From the NCBI GenBank assembly GCA_902628815.1, contig CACOOK010000001.1, positions 123,733 to 187,732 on the forward strand: a stretch of DNA of 64,000 nt, in the 5' to 3' direction. Positions 43,364 to 51,931 of the stretch are shown piece after piece. The notes beneath the pieces were generated by a model. The model was not told where the DNA came from and searched no databases. It was given only the letters and a program-made list of their open reading frames with translations. The position numbers and the translations under genes are program-made. Source of the stretch: an uncultured Pelagibacteraceae bacterium (lineage in GTDB: Bacteria > Pseudomonadota > Alphaproteobacteria > Pelagibacterales > Pelagibacteraceae). Positions within the stretch are counted from its first letter, which is position 1. Every line of letters starts with the position of its first letter.

Positions 43364-44659
43364 TTATTTTTTAAGGCTTCTATTAAAAATTATATTAATT
43401 CTTTTAGTATGATAACTAAAATTAAATAATTTTTTAAGTTTATTAACAGGTATTTTGTTAGTAATTTTTTTATCTGAAAGAATATTCTTTAAAAATGGTG
43501 AATTTTGTCTCCATGCATTCATTGCGTTTTTTTGAACTATTCTGTAAGCCTCTTCTCTAGTAAAACCTACGTTAGTTAATTCAATTAAAACCCTTTGAGA
43601 AAAAAAAATTCCATTTGTAATATTTAAATTTTTTTGCATGTTCTTTGGATAAATACTTAAATTCTTGATTACGCTATTTAATCTAAATAATGCAAAATCC
43701 AAAGCAATCGTTGTATCCGGTCCAATATTTCTTTCTACAGCTGAATGTGAGATATCTCTTTCATGCCATAACACAATATTTTCAAGAGCTGGAACCACGT
43801 TTGATCTTATTAATCTGGCTAATCCAGTTAAATTTTCACTAAGAATAGGATTTTTTTTATGTGGCATGGCAGATGAACCTTTCTGTTTTTTTCCAAAAAA
43901 TTCTTCTACCTCTAAAACCTCTGTTCTTTGCAAATGTCTTATTTCAACTGCCAATCTCTCAATTGAACTAGCTATAATACCTAACGTAGAAAAAAATTGA
44001 GCATGCCTATCTCGAGGGATAATTTGAGTAGAAATAGGTTCAACTTTTAGATTTAACTTTTTTGCAACATAACTTTCTACTCTAGGATCAATATTTGCGA
44101 AGGTGCCTACTGCCCCAGATATAGCACATGTTGAAATTTCATTTATAGAATTTTCTAATCTTTTCTTATTTCTTTGAAACTCCTGATAAAAAGATAGCAT
44201 TTTAAGACCAAACGTAATTGGCTCTGCATGTATTCCATGACTTCTTCCAATACATAAAGTATATTTATGTTTAATGGATTGTCGTTTTAATGAAACCATC
44301 AATTCATCAATATCTTTTAATATAATTTTTCCTGATTGTTTCAACTGAATGTTAAAACAAGTATCCAAAACATCCGAAGACGTCATTCCCTTATGAAGAT
44401 ACCTTGCCTCCTTACCAGCTCTTTCTGTAATAGAAGTTAAAAAAGCTATAACATCATGTTTTACCTTATCTTCAATTTGTAAAATTCTCTTTACGTCAAT
44501 TTTTGCTTTTGATTTTACTTTCTTTACTACACCTTTGGGTATAATATTTAATTTTTCCATAGCTTGTGCTGCAGCAAGTTCTATTTCTAACCATATGGAA
44601 TATTTATTTCTGTCTTCCCAAATTTTTTTTATTTCTTCTCGTGAATATCTTTCTATCAT
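43364..44659 (-). CDS. purB: Adenylosuccinate lyase
   Basis: Acts twice in purine synthesis, releasing fumarate from SAICAR and adenylosuccinate. 431 residues of the fumarase/aspartase superfamily: MIERYSREEIKKIWEDRNKY start, GMTSSDVLDTC, GRSHGIHAEP (catalytic histidine), and the signature loop GSSAMPHKKNPI with the catalytic serine. ATG directly follows the map stop (TAAATG). Confidence 0.96.
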   Translation of the reverse strand: MIERYSREEIKKIWEDRNKYSIWLEIELAAAQAMEKLNIIPKGVVKKVKSKAKIDVKRILQIEDKVKHDVIAFLTSITERAGKEARYLHKGMTSSDVLDTCFNIQLKQSGKIILKDIDELMVSLKRQSIKHKYTLCIGRSHGIHAEPITFGLKMLSFYQEFQRNKKRLENSINEISTCAISGAVGTFANIDPRVESYVAKKLNLKVEPISTQIIPRDRHAQFFSTLGIIASSIERLAVEIRHLQRTEVLEVEEFFGKKQKGSSAMPHKKNPILSENLTGLARLIRSNVVPALENIVLWHERDISHSAVERNIGPDTTIALDFALFRLNSVIKNLSIYPKNMQKNLNITNGIFFSQRVLIELTNVGFTREEAYRIVQKNAMNAWRQNSPFLKNILSDKKITNKIPVNKLKKLFNFSYHTKRINIIFNRSLKK

Positions 44660-45415
44660 TTATATCTTTTTTTTCGGTAAAGTAAAAATTTCATAGCCAT
44701 CTTTAGTTACACCTACAGTATGTTCAAATTGTGCTGACAAAGACTTATCTTTAGTTACCGCTGTCCAACCATCACTGAGAGTTTTAGTTTCATAGTTTCC
44801 AGCGTTTATCATAGGTTCTATTGTGAAAATCATACCCGCTTTTATTTTTTCTCCTGATCCTTTTTCACCGTAGTGTAAAATATTAGGAGTTTCGTGAAAT
44901 GATCGCCCAACTCCATGACCACAAAAATCCTGAACAACTGAAAATCCTCTAGTTTCTACATAGTTTTGAATTGTTGCACCTATATCCCCTAAACAGATAT
45001 CTTCTTTTATAATCTGTATTGCTTCCATCATAGCTTCATAAGTGGTTTTTACTAATTTTTTAGCTTTAACTGACACCTCACCAATTTCAAAAGTTCTACT
45101 GGTATCTCCATGCCAACCATCTTTTAAAGCAGTAACATCAACATTTATTATATCTCCATCTTTTAAAACTTTCTCCGATGGTATCCCGTGACAGACGACA
45201 TGATTAGCCGAGGTACAACAAGATTTTGGAAAACCTCTGTAAAATAAAGGTGCTGAATAAGCTCCGTGATCGTTTATATATTCATAGCATAATCTATCTA
45301 TAGTCTCAGTTTTAATACCATGTTTAATAATTTTAGCAACTTCATCGAGCGCTCCAGCCGCAATGGCCCCAGCTAGTCTAGATTTTTCAAAAGCCTCTTT
45401 ATAGTTTTCAATCAT
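44660..45415 (-). CDS. map: Methionine aminopeptidase, type I
   Basis: Removes the initiator methionine. 251 residues of the pita-bread fold: NHVVCHGIPSEK holds the substrate histidine; metal ligands fall in IINVDVTAL and GDTSRTFEIG (two aspartates), CGHGVGRSFHETP (histidine), FTIEPMINAG (glutamate) and SAQFEHTVGV (glutamate). Lies between sfsA and purB with no intergenic bases. Confidence 0.96.
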   Translation of the reverse strand: MIENYKEAFEKSRLAGAIAAGALDEVAKIIKHGIKTETIDRLCYEYINDHGAYSAPLFYRGFPKSCCTSANHVVCHGIPSEKVLKDGDIINVDVTALKDGWHGDTSRTFEIGEVSVKAKKLVKTTYEAMMEAIQIIKEDICLGDIGATIQNYVETRGFSVVQDFCGHGVGRSFHETPNILHYGEKGSGEKIKAGMIFTIEPMINAGNYETKTLSDGWTAVTKDKSLSAQFEHTVGVTKDGYEIFTLPKKKI

Positions 45416-46111
45416 TTATAATTTTAATTTTATCTTGCGATTTAGTTTTATTCCTTTTGATGTCAATTTACAATCATAGCAGAGTACTTTTAATTTTTTT
45501 TTTACAGCTTTTAATAAACACTCCGAGTACTTGGGATCAATATCTTTAGCTAATTTAAATTCTGTGCAATCATCTCTCTGCACTACAAATAAAAGATATA
45601 TTTCATACCCATGTTTATGAGCCTCTAATAACTCATTGATATGTTTTAGTCCTCTAGAAGTGATTGCGTCAGGAAATTCTGCTATTCCTTTCTTTCTTGA
45701 TAAGGTAACATTTTTGACCTCGATAAAAGATCTCTTATTTTTTTTTTGAATTAAAAAATCAAATCTAGAGTTTTTTCCAAATTTAATCTCTTTTTTTATT
45801 TCTCCTTTTTTTTGAAAATCTTCAATTAATTCATTTTCGAGTGCTTCAAAAACAATCTTATTTGTGAGATGAGTATTTACGCCAACTTTAGACAGGTTAA
45901 CTTCAATCATTTGTAGTGTATATTTAAGTTTTCTATTAGGATTTTCTGACTTACTTAACCAAACTTTATTACCTTTACGTAGCAGTCCTTCCATGGAACC
46001 AGTGTTCGGACAATGTGCTGTTATAAGATTTCCATTTATTTTAACGTCTACAAAAAAACGCTTATATCTTTTTATAAATTCTCCTGATATTAATGTTTTT
46101 TCAAAGTTCAT
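45416..46111 (-). CDS. sfsA: SfsA family protein
   Basis: A 231-residue homologue of the sugar fermentation stimulation protein: RYKRFFVDV, TAHCPNTGSMEGLL, and a restriction-nuclease-like core with SRFDFLIQKKNKRSFIEVKNVTL and FPDAITSRGLKHINEL. The acidic D/E-x-K arrangement suggests a nucleic-acid-binding or nuclease role, never firmly proven for the family. First gene of the purine operon; its start codon is 16 bases from the divergent CinA-like gene. Confidence 0.92.
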   Translation of the reverse strand: MNFEKTLISGEFIKRYKRFFVDVKINGNLITAHCPNTGSMEGLLRKGNKVWLSKSENPNRKLKYTLQMIEVNLSKVGVNTHLTNKIVFEALENELIEDFQKKGEIKKEIKFGKNSRFDFLIQKKNKRSFIEVKNVTLSRKKGIAEFPDAITSRGLKHINELLEAHKHGYEIYLLFVVQRDDCTEFKLAKDIDPKYSECLLKAVKKKLKVLCYDCKLTSKGIKLNRKIKLKL

Positions 46112-46127
46112 GTATAGTTAAGAATGT

Positions 46128-46886
46128 ATGAAGAAAAAAAATAAAAAAGTAAATGCTGCCATTTTGATAATTGGTAATGAAATATTATCTGGCAGAACAC
46201 AAGATAAAAACACAGCATTTCTTACTAATTGGCTTAATTCAAAATGTGGTATAATTGTAAATGAGGTAAGAATTATACCTGACGTTGAAAAAATTATAAT
46301 TCATAATATTAAAAATTTATCAAAAAAATTTAATTATGTTTTTACGACTGGTGGAATTGGACCTACCCATGATGATATTACTGCTCAATCTATTTCAAAA
46401 GCATTTAAATTAAAGTACGGTTTCAATAAAGAAGCTTACAAAATTTTGGAAAATTATTACGGTATTAAAAATTTTAATGATGGTAGAAAAAAAATGGCCA
46501 AAATGCCATCAAGCGCTAAATTAATCTACAATCCCTCAAGTGCAGCACCAGGTTTTATTGTAAAAAATGTTTTATCTCTTCCGGGAGTGCCTTCAATATT
46601 AAATTCAATGATAGAAAATTGTAAAAAATTTTTAGTAAAGGGAAAAAGCATTTACAGTAAAACTTTGAATCTTCATACCGTAGAAAGTAATATTTCAAAA
46701 GAGTTAGGACAAATTCAAAAAAAATATAATACAAAAGTTGAAATCGGAAGTTACCCTTTTTTTAGACTGGGAAGCGTAGGTGTTTCAGTGGTATATAGAT
46801 CTGAAAAGAAATATTTATTATTAAAAGTTTACAAAGATTTAATGAAATTGACAAAGAGTAAAAAAATCAAATTATTAAATATTTAA
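46128..46886 (+). CDS. CinA N-terminal-like molybdopterin-binding-fold protein
   Basis: A 252-residue protein with the MoaB/MogA fold of the COF1/CinA family (COG1058): AILIIGNEILSGRTQDKNT (11-29), FTTGGIGPTHDDIT (79-92) and the late SLPGVPSIL. It lacks the C-terminal nicotinamide-nucleotide amidase domain of full CinA. Homologues act as ADP-ribose or NAD-metabolite pyrophosphatases, but the substrate here is unknown. Begins with a lysine-rich MKKKNKK. Confidence 0.85.
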   Translation: MKKKNKKVNAAILIIGNEILSGRTQDKNTAFLTNWLNSKCGIIVNEVRIIPDVEKIIIHNIKNLSKKFNYVFTTGGIGPTHDDITAQSISKAFKLKYGFNKEAYKILENYYGIKNFNDGRKKMAKMPSSAKLIYNPSSAAPGFIVKNVLSLPGVPSILNSMIENCKKFLVKGKSIYSKTLNLHTVESNISKELGQIQKKYNTKVEIGSYPFFRLGSVGVSVVYRSEKKYLLLKVYKDLMKLTKSKKIKLLNI

Positions 46887-46891
46887 GGTAT

Positions 46892-47668
46892 ATGAAATAT
46901 AAAGATCATATTTTCGATATAGGAGCATACAACGGTCTGGATGGAATAGCTCTAGCTTTAAAGAATAAAGATGTGATGATCCACGCATTTGAAGCTAATC
47001 CTGAATTAATAAAAATAATTAAAGAAAATAAAAAAAAAATAGAAAAATTTCTTAATATAAGTATAAAAAATTACAAAATTTTAAATCTTGCTGTATCTGA
47101 TAGGAGAAAATTATTTCAATTTAATATCGCAAAAAACCCAACAGTTTCATCGCTAAACAAATTTTCAAAAAATTTAGAAAAAACTTGGCCAGGTTACAGA
47201 GAAGCCCATTGTACAATAATAAAAAAAGTTAAAGTCAAAGGTATTACCTTAAATGAATATTGCACAAAAAATCATATTTTTAAAATAAACTATTTGCATA
47301 TTGATACACAAGGTAATGATTTAAAAGTTTTACAAGGTTTGAAAAAAAAAATAGATATCGTTGAAAGAGGTGTATTAGAGGCAGCTATCAATAAAAAAAA
47401 TGCATTATATACTAATAATCACACAGTCAAAGATGTTAAAAAATTTTTCAATAAAAAAAAATTTGAAATAGACAAAATTCTTTCAGTAAACATAGACAAC
47501 TCTAACGAAAAAAATATCTTCTTTTATAAAAAAAACATAAATTTTAAAAAAGATCTAAATTTAAATTATAATTTAAGATACTTTAATCGTATAATTACGA
47601 ATAAAGTAAATTTAAAAGACAAAATATTTTGTTATTTAGATAAACTGTTTTTATCTAAATATATTTAA
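46892..47668 (+). CDS. FkbM-family methyltransferase
   Basis: A 258-residue class I methyltransferase: HIFDIGAYNGLDGIALA (motif I, 6-22), IHAFEANPELIKII (motif II), LAVSDRRKLFQF and INYLHIDTQGNDLKVLQGLKK, the FkbM signature. FkbM enzymes O-methylate sugars or polyketides and in SAR11-like genomes usually sit with surface-glycan genes, as here. A TAAGG ribosome-binding site precedes the ATG. The end overlaps the convergent GT9 gene by 14 bases. Confidence 0.88.
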   Translation: MKYKDHIFDIGAYNGLDGIALALKNKDVMIHAFEANPELIKIIKENKKKIEKFLNISIKNYKILNLAVSDRRKLFQFNIAKNPTVSSLNKFSKNLEKTWPGYREAHCTIIKKVKVKGITLNEYCTKNHIFKINYLHIDTQGNDLKVLQGLKKKIDIVERGVLEAAINKKNALYTNNHTVKDVKKFFNKKKFEIDKILSVNIDNSNEKNIFFYKKNINFKKDLNLNYNLRYFNRIITNKVNLKDKIFCYLDKLFLSKYI

Positions 47669-48608
47669 AAACATCATCTACAGAAATTTTATTTATATCT
47701 TTACTCTTATAAATTTTCTTACTATCTAGAATTTTTACGTTGTCATGAGTTGGAGCAAATTTTTTCGAGTTTGTTGGCCCAAACAAGACAATCATTGGCT
47801 TTTTAGCCAAACTAACCATATGCATGACACCGTTATCTATGGATATTGTTTTTTCTAATCTAGACGACATAGCAGTAATAAGCGCTGGACAAGATAATTT
47901 TGAATTTAACTCAGGGAAAATTGCTGAGGGTACTTGATTTTTAATTTTTTCGATTAATTCAAATTTTTCATTTTCGATAAAAAAAACTGGTTTTTTATTT
48001 ATAGATGTAATTTTGTTAGCTAACGAAATAAAATTATAAATTGACCAACTTTTTTTTCGGTAAACGTTTCCTTGCGTTATTGAAAATCCAATATAATTTG
48101 AGTTTGGCAATAACCTTTTAGCTTCATATAAAATTTCTTTAGGCAATTTGTTTACTTTGAAATCAACTTTATTGATCTCTTGTTTTAAAAATATACTCAA
48201 ATTTGTTATATGATCATCAGAGTTAAATCTAACTTTCTGAGTTGAAAAAACACCATTCAGAGTTCTTGAATAAAATAGTTTATGTGGAATTTTCTTTAAG
48301 ATTAATGTATTTCTAAATTTAGTCTGCGCATCAATTACTAAATCAAATTTTCCGTATTTTGTTTCTGATATTCTTTTTTTTACTGAGAAAAAATGCCACC
48401 ATCTAAATCCAAAGTATTTTAACCCTAGATCTACTGTTTCCAAGTTAAGATTGTACTCTTTTAGTTTTTGATTAAAGTGATTAGAGTGCGCACCTAAATA
48501 AAAAAATCTAGATTTTCTATAATGACTTTTTAAACTGATTATCAAAGGAAATAGTTGAATAGAATCTCCTAATCCACCACCAGAGTTATAAATTAAGATT
48601 TTTTTCAT
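47655..48608 (-). CDS. Glycosyltransferase family 9 (heptosyltransferase-like), second copy
   Basis: A 317-residue GT-B protein like the one at 3929. ILIYNSGGGLGDSIQLFPLI is the N-terminal family 9 block and TISIDNGVMHMVSLAKKPMIVLFGPTNSKKF is the donor-binding C-terminal block. Sugar and acceptor unknown. Divergent from the tRNA-Leu gene by 51 bases. Confidence 0.83.
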   Translation of the reverse strand: MKKILIYNSGGGLGDSIQLFPLIISLKSHYRKSRFFYLGAHSNHFNQKLKEYNLNLETVDLGLKYFGFRWWHFFSVKKRISETKYGKFDLVIDAQTKFRNTLILKKIPHKLFYSRTLNGVFSTQKVRFNSDDHITNLSIFLKQEINKVDFKVNKLPKEILYEAKRLLPNSNYIGFSITQGNVYRKKSWSIYNFISLANKITSINKKPVFFIENEKFELIEKIKNQVPSAIFPELNSKLSCPALITAMSSRLEKTISIDNGVMHMVSLAKKPMIVLFGPTNSKKFAPTHDNVKILDSKKIYKSKDINKISVDDVFKYI

Positions 48609-48659
48609 AGTATATTTTATAAAATTTAGATAATAATATAAATAGAGAAAAGAAAAACA

Positions 48660-48745
48660 GCCCTCGTGGTGAAATTGGTAGACACAAAGGACTTAAAATC
48701 CTTGCCCTTTTGGGAGTGCCAGTTCGAGTCTGGCCGAGGGCACCA
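48660..48745 (+). tRNA. tRNA-Leu (anticodon TAA)
   Basis: A complete cloverleaf of 86 bases including encoded CCA. The acceptor stem is GCCCTCG with CGAGGGC, the anticodon arm is AAGGA/TCCTT with loop CTTAAAA (anticodon 48694-48696), the T-arm holds GTTCGAGTC, and a long variable arm, as expected for leucine, lies between. Reads UUA, the main leucine codon in this AT-rich genome. Confidence 0.97.
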
Positions 48746-48756
48746 AATTATTTCAT

Positions 48757-49527
48757 ATGAATAAAGTAAAAATCATTTCAGATCAGAATTTTAAATCAAA
48801 AAAAATAAAAGAACATATCTCTAAAATTCTATTTGAACAAAATGTATATAAAGAAAAAACTATTATAGTGATTGGTGGAGATGGATTTATGCTTCAAACA
48901 CTAAAAAAACATAAAAATACAGATTTGAAATTTTACGGGATAAACAGCGGTAATTATGGTTTCCTAATGAATAAATTCTCAAAAAAATTTTTTATAAAAA
49001 ATTTACAATCGGCTAAATTAACGTGCATATCACCTTTAGAAATGAGAGTAATTAGTAATACAAATAAACCAAAAAGATATCTCGCAATTAATGAAGTTTC
49101 AGTATTAAGACAAAGTAGACAAGCAGCAAAACTCTCAATTAAAAATGGAAAAAAGTTTATTATGAGAAAATTAACAGCTGACGGTGTTTTGGTTTCTACA
49201 CCTGCAGGAAGCACCGCCTATAATTTGTCGGTATATGGGCCTATCCTAAGTCTTAATTCAAAAAAAGTTTCGATTGCACCTATAAGCGCCTTTAGACCAA
49301 GAAGGTGGAAAGGTAAAGTTGTAAATGAAAAGTCAAAAATACTCATAACTAATTTAAATCATAAAAAAAGACCAATTAGTGCCGTTGCAGACAATAATGA
49401 AGTAAGGAATGCTCAAAAAATTTTTATTAAAGTTAATAAAAAAATAAAGTTCAACTTGTTATATGATAAAAATAGAAGCCTTCAAAAAAAGATTAAGCTT
49501 GAGCAGATTAGAAAAGACACAAATTGA
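48757..49527 (+). CDS. nadK: NAD kinase
   Basis: Phosphorylates NAD to NADP. 256 residues with the diacylglycerol-kinase-like site GGDG at 40-43 (IVIGGDGFML), the NE-rich substrate strand AINEVSVLR, and the glycine-rich TADGVLVSTPAGSTAYNLS. The chain is shorter than the E. coli enzyme but matches the alphaproteobacterial form. Starts 11 bases after the tRNA-Leu and overlaps the GT61 gene by 4 bases (TTGA). Confidence 0.93.
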   Translation: MNKVKIISDQNFKSKKIKEHISKILFEQNVYKEKTIIVIGGDGFMLQTLKKHKNTDLKFYGINSGNYGFLMNKFSKKFFIKNLQSAKLTCISPLEMRVISNTNKPKRYLAINEVSVLRQSRQAAKLSIKNGKKFIMRKLTADGVLVSTPAGSTAYNLSVYGPILSLNSKKVSIAPISAFRPRRWKGKVVNEKSKILITNLNHKKRPISAVADNNEVRNAQKIFIKVNKKIKFNLLYDKNRSLQKKIKLEQIRKDTN

Positions 49528-50663
49528 ACAAATTAAATTTTATAAAAAAATTATTAAAAATCTTTTATAGAAAAATTTTAGTATTTATATTTTCATTTAT
49601 TTATAAAAAACCAATTTTTACAAAAAAAAAAAATAATAATTACTCAGTAAAAAAAATTAGATTAAACAATATCGATTATTATTCATACAAAATCATTGGG
49701 GGAAGAATATACACCGATAATGACAAAAATACTGCTTATATAACTAAAGATAATAAACTTCTTAAATGCTCTTATCAATTTAAGCCATTTAAAAATTCTT
49801 TATCAAGTTATAATGGAAATATAAAAGATAATTTGACTTTAACAGAGGGAACTCCAAGAATTTTAAAAAAAAAATCTATTAATATTCTTAGTTTATTATC
49901 TGGAGGAGCATCAAGAGTTAATTTTTCTCATTGGTTTTTAGATGTATTACCTAGAATTTTTTTATTTAAAAAGATTTTTAAAAAAGAAAAAATAGATAAA
50001 ATATTTGTACCATCAATAAAATATAAATATCAATTAGAAAGTCTAGAGTTGTTAGGGTTCAATCTTAAAGATATTATTTCTGCAGAAAAAATAAAACATT
50101 TAAAAGCTAATAAAATATTTGCTACTTCACACCCTAGCAATTTTCGACCAATGTCAGTACCCGCTTGGAACATTAATTTTATAAGAAATTCATATATTAG
50201 ATTAAAAAAAAAATCAGGGCCAAATTTTAGGAAAATTTATATTGAAAGAGATAATTTAGATCTTTCAAATAATGAAAACTTAGAAAAATTTAAAAAGCAT
50301 AGAGCGATAGTAAATGGAGGTGAAGTAAAGGAGTTTTTAATTTCAAAAGGATTTGAAGTAATAAAACCAGAAAAATATAATTTTAGAGATCAAATCTCAA
50401 TTTATAATAATGCAAAAATAATATTTGGTTTATTTGGTGCTGCTATGTATTTAATTGCTCTTTGTAAAAAAAATACTAATATAATTGAGGTGAGACCAAA
50501 AAAAGCTTCTAATGAATTTAAAAGAATCTCAAATTTTTGTAAATTAAAACACCATCAAATAAATATAAAACCAATTATTGATCCTGGTATTTATACTCAA
50601 CAAGGCTTATTAAATTGTTCTATCAAAGATATTGAATTAATTCTAAGAAAGATAAAGGAATAA
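49524..50663 (+). CDS. Glycosyltransferase family 61 protein
   Basis: A 379-residue protein with the DUF563/GT61 fold: GGASRVNFSHWFLDVLPRIFLF (about 129-150), KIYIERDNLD, VKEFLISKGFEVIKPE and the conserved IIFGLFGAAMYLIALCKKNTNIIEV. GT61 enzymes transfer xylose, GlcNAc or other sugars; in bacteria the acceptor is usually a surface polysaccharide. The N-terminus is very basic and hydrophobic and could anchor it to the membrane. TTG start overlaps the nadK stop. Exceptionally A-rich, with runs of 8-11 A, more so than nadK. Confidence 0.75.
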   Translation: MNKLNFIKKLLKIFYRKILVFIFSFIYKKPIFTKKKNNNYSVKKIRLNNIDYYSYKIIGGRIYTDNDKNTAYITKDNKLLKCSYQFKPFKNSLSSYNGNIKDNLTLTEGTPRILKKKSINILSLLSGGASRVNFSHWFLDVLPRIFLFKKIFKKEKIDKIFVPSIKYKYQLESLELLGFNLKDIISAEKIKHLKANKIFATSHPSNFRPMSVPAWNINFIRNSYIRLKKKSGPNFRKIYIERDNLDLSNNENLEKFKKHRAIVNGGEVKEFLISKGFEVIKPEKYNFRDQISIYNNAKIIFGLFGAAMYLIALCKKNTNIIEVRPKKASNEFKRISNFCKLKHHQINIKPIIDPGIYTQQGLLNCSIKDIELILRKIKE

Positions 50664-50683
50664 TTTTATTTCGCTTTACTTTT

Positions 50684-50759
50684 TGGTGCCCTCACACGGA
50701 CTCGAACCGCGAACCTATTGATTACAAATCAATTGCTCTACCAATTGAGCTATGAGGGC
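50684..50759 (-). tRNA. tRNA-Thr (anticodon TGT)
   Basis: A 76-base cloverleaf on the minus strand with encoded CCA. Acceptor GCCCTCA pairs with TGAGGGC, the anticodon arm is ATTGA/TCAAT with loop TTTGTAA (anticodon at 50724-50726), and the T-arm holds GGTTCGAGTCC. Isolated between two coding genes. Confidence 0.97.
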
Positions 50760-50810
50760 TTGCAAATCTCTTTAAAATAATTTTACAAAAAAAACAATAG
50801 AAATAAACTC

Positions 50811-51557
50811 TTATTTTTTATTAGATTGAAAAATATGGTGGCAAACTACCGAGACTGTATTTGCAATATTTAAACTATCTATCCTATTATTTATATTAAC
50901 CTTAAATTTAAAATCAGAATTTTCTAATGTTTTTTCTTTTATTCCGTATCCTTCGGATCCAAATAATAATACATTTTTTCCTTTCCAATTATTTTTTGTA
51001 AAATCTTTTTCAGAGGAAGCATCGAAAGCGCTAATCCAAAATTCTTTTGTTTTTAAATACCTTAAAGCAGTATTTAGATTAGAAACTTTAAATATGTTTA
51101 AATACTCAACTCCGCCGCTCGCGCTTTTGTAAAGCAACTTGCTCTTCGAAGGATATGATCTTTCTTTAACTAATAAACCATCGATATTAAATGCTACTGC
51201 AGTTCTTATTATTGACCCTATATTTCTTGGATCTGTTACGTCCTCTAATGCAATAAAATTTATATTTTGTTTTTTGTTTTCAAAAACAAATTCTTTAAGA
51301 GATAAATTTTCTAGTTGCTCAATTTCAGCAACTAGACCTTGATGCGCAGTTTCATCTCTACCACATAAGTTATCCAGCTCTTTTTTTGATTTGTAAAAAA
51401 CATTTAAAGATTTAAATAGGTTTAGATGCTGATTTTCTTTATTAAGATTTTTCTTAGCATCTTCCGTTAAAAAGACTCTTTCTATCTTTCTGGATGGGTT
51501 TTTAAGAGCTTCTAGAACAGCATGTTTGCCAACAATTAAAAAAGTGGTTTTTTTCAT
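50811..51557 (-). CDS. rlmB: 23S rRNA (guanosine-2'-O)-methyltransferase, RlmB-like
   Basis: A 248-residue SPOUT-class TrmH methyltransferase. An N-terminal substrate-binding domain starts IVGKHAVLEALKN; the knot motifs are LEDVTDPRNIGSIIRTAVAFNIDGLLV, FGSEGYGIKEKT and VNINNRIDSLNIANTVSVVCH. RlmB methylates G2251 of 23S rRNA; a related tRNA or rRNA site cannot be excluded. Divergent from the tRNA-Tyr/tuf operon. Confidence 0.9.
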   Translation of the reverse strand: MKKTTFLIVGKHAVLEALKNPSRKIERVFLTEDAKKNLNKENQHLNLFKSLNVFYKSKKELDNLCGRDETAHQGLVAEIEQLENLSLKEFVFENKKQNINFIALEDVTDPRNIGSIIRTAVAFNIDGLLVKERSYPSKSKLLYKSASGGVEYLNIFKVSNLNTALRYLKTKEFWISAFDASSEKDFTKNNWKGKNVLLFGSEGYGIKEKTLENSDFKFKVNINNRIDSLNIANTVSVVCHHIFQSNKK

Positions 51558-51611
51558 GATTTTCTCGCAAAATTTCTAAATTACTAGCATATTTTAAGGC
51601 AAAATGATTTA

Positions 51612-51639
51612 TTGCAATTATTTGATAAATGCTTATAAA
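51612..51639 (+). promoter_or_regulatory. Possible promoter of the tRNA-Tyr, tRNA-Gly, tuf operon
   Basis: TTGCAA (51612-51617) and TATAAA (51634-51639) separated by 16 bases, about 50 bases upstream of the tRNA-Tyr. It fits a strong stable-RNA promoter, but no GC-rich discriminator is visible and other AT-rich combinations exist. Confidence 0.4.
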
Positions 51640-51693
51640 ACCCTTGTTGTTAAATGCTTTTTAAGTTAGTGGGTATCCCAACAAACAAAATTA

Positions 51694-51779
51694 GGAGGGG
51701 TACCAAAGCGGTCAAATGGGGCGGGCTGTAAACCCGTTGACTTCGGTCTTCGAAAGTTCGAATCTTTCCCCCTCCACCA
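51694..51779 (+). tRNA. tRNA-Tyr (anticodon GTA)
   Basis: An 86-base cloverleaf with encoded CCA. Acceptor GGAGGGG pairs with CCCCTCC; the anticodon loop CTGTAAA gives GTA at 51728-51730; a long variable arm and the T-loop GTTCGAATC follow. Upstream of tRNA-Gly and tuf, a conserved arrangement in bacteria. Confidence 0.97.
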
Positions 51780-51825
51780 AACTTAAAAAACTTTAATAAT
51801 TAAGAGCGCGATAAGTTTGGATATT

Positions 51826-51899
51826 GCGGGTGTAGTTCAATGGTAGAACGCTAGCCTTCCAAGCTGGATGTAAGGGTTCGATTCCCTTTACCCGCTCCA
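51826..51899 (+). tRNA. tRNA-Gly (anticodon TCC)
   Basis: A 74-base cloverleaf with encoded CCA. Acceptor GCGGGTG pairs with TACCCGC (one G-T pair), the anticodon arm is CTAGC/GCTGG with loop CTTCCAA (anticodon 51858-51860), and the T-arm is GGGTTCGATTCCC. Likely processed from the same transcript as tRNA-Tyr and tuf. Confidence 0.97.
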
Positions 51900-51931
51900 A
51901 AATAAAAATTAAAAAAGTGAGGAAAAAATAG

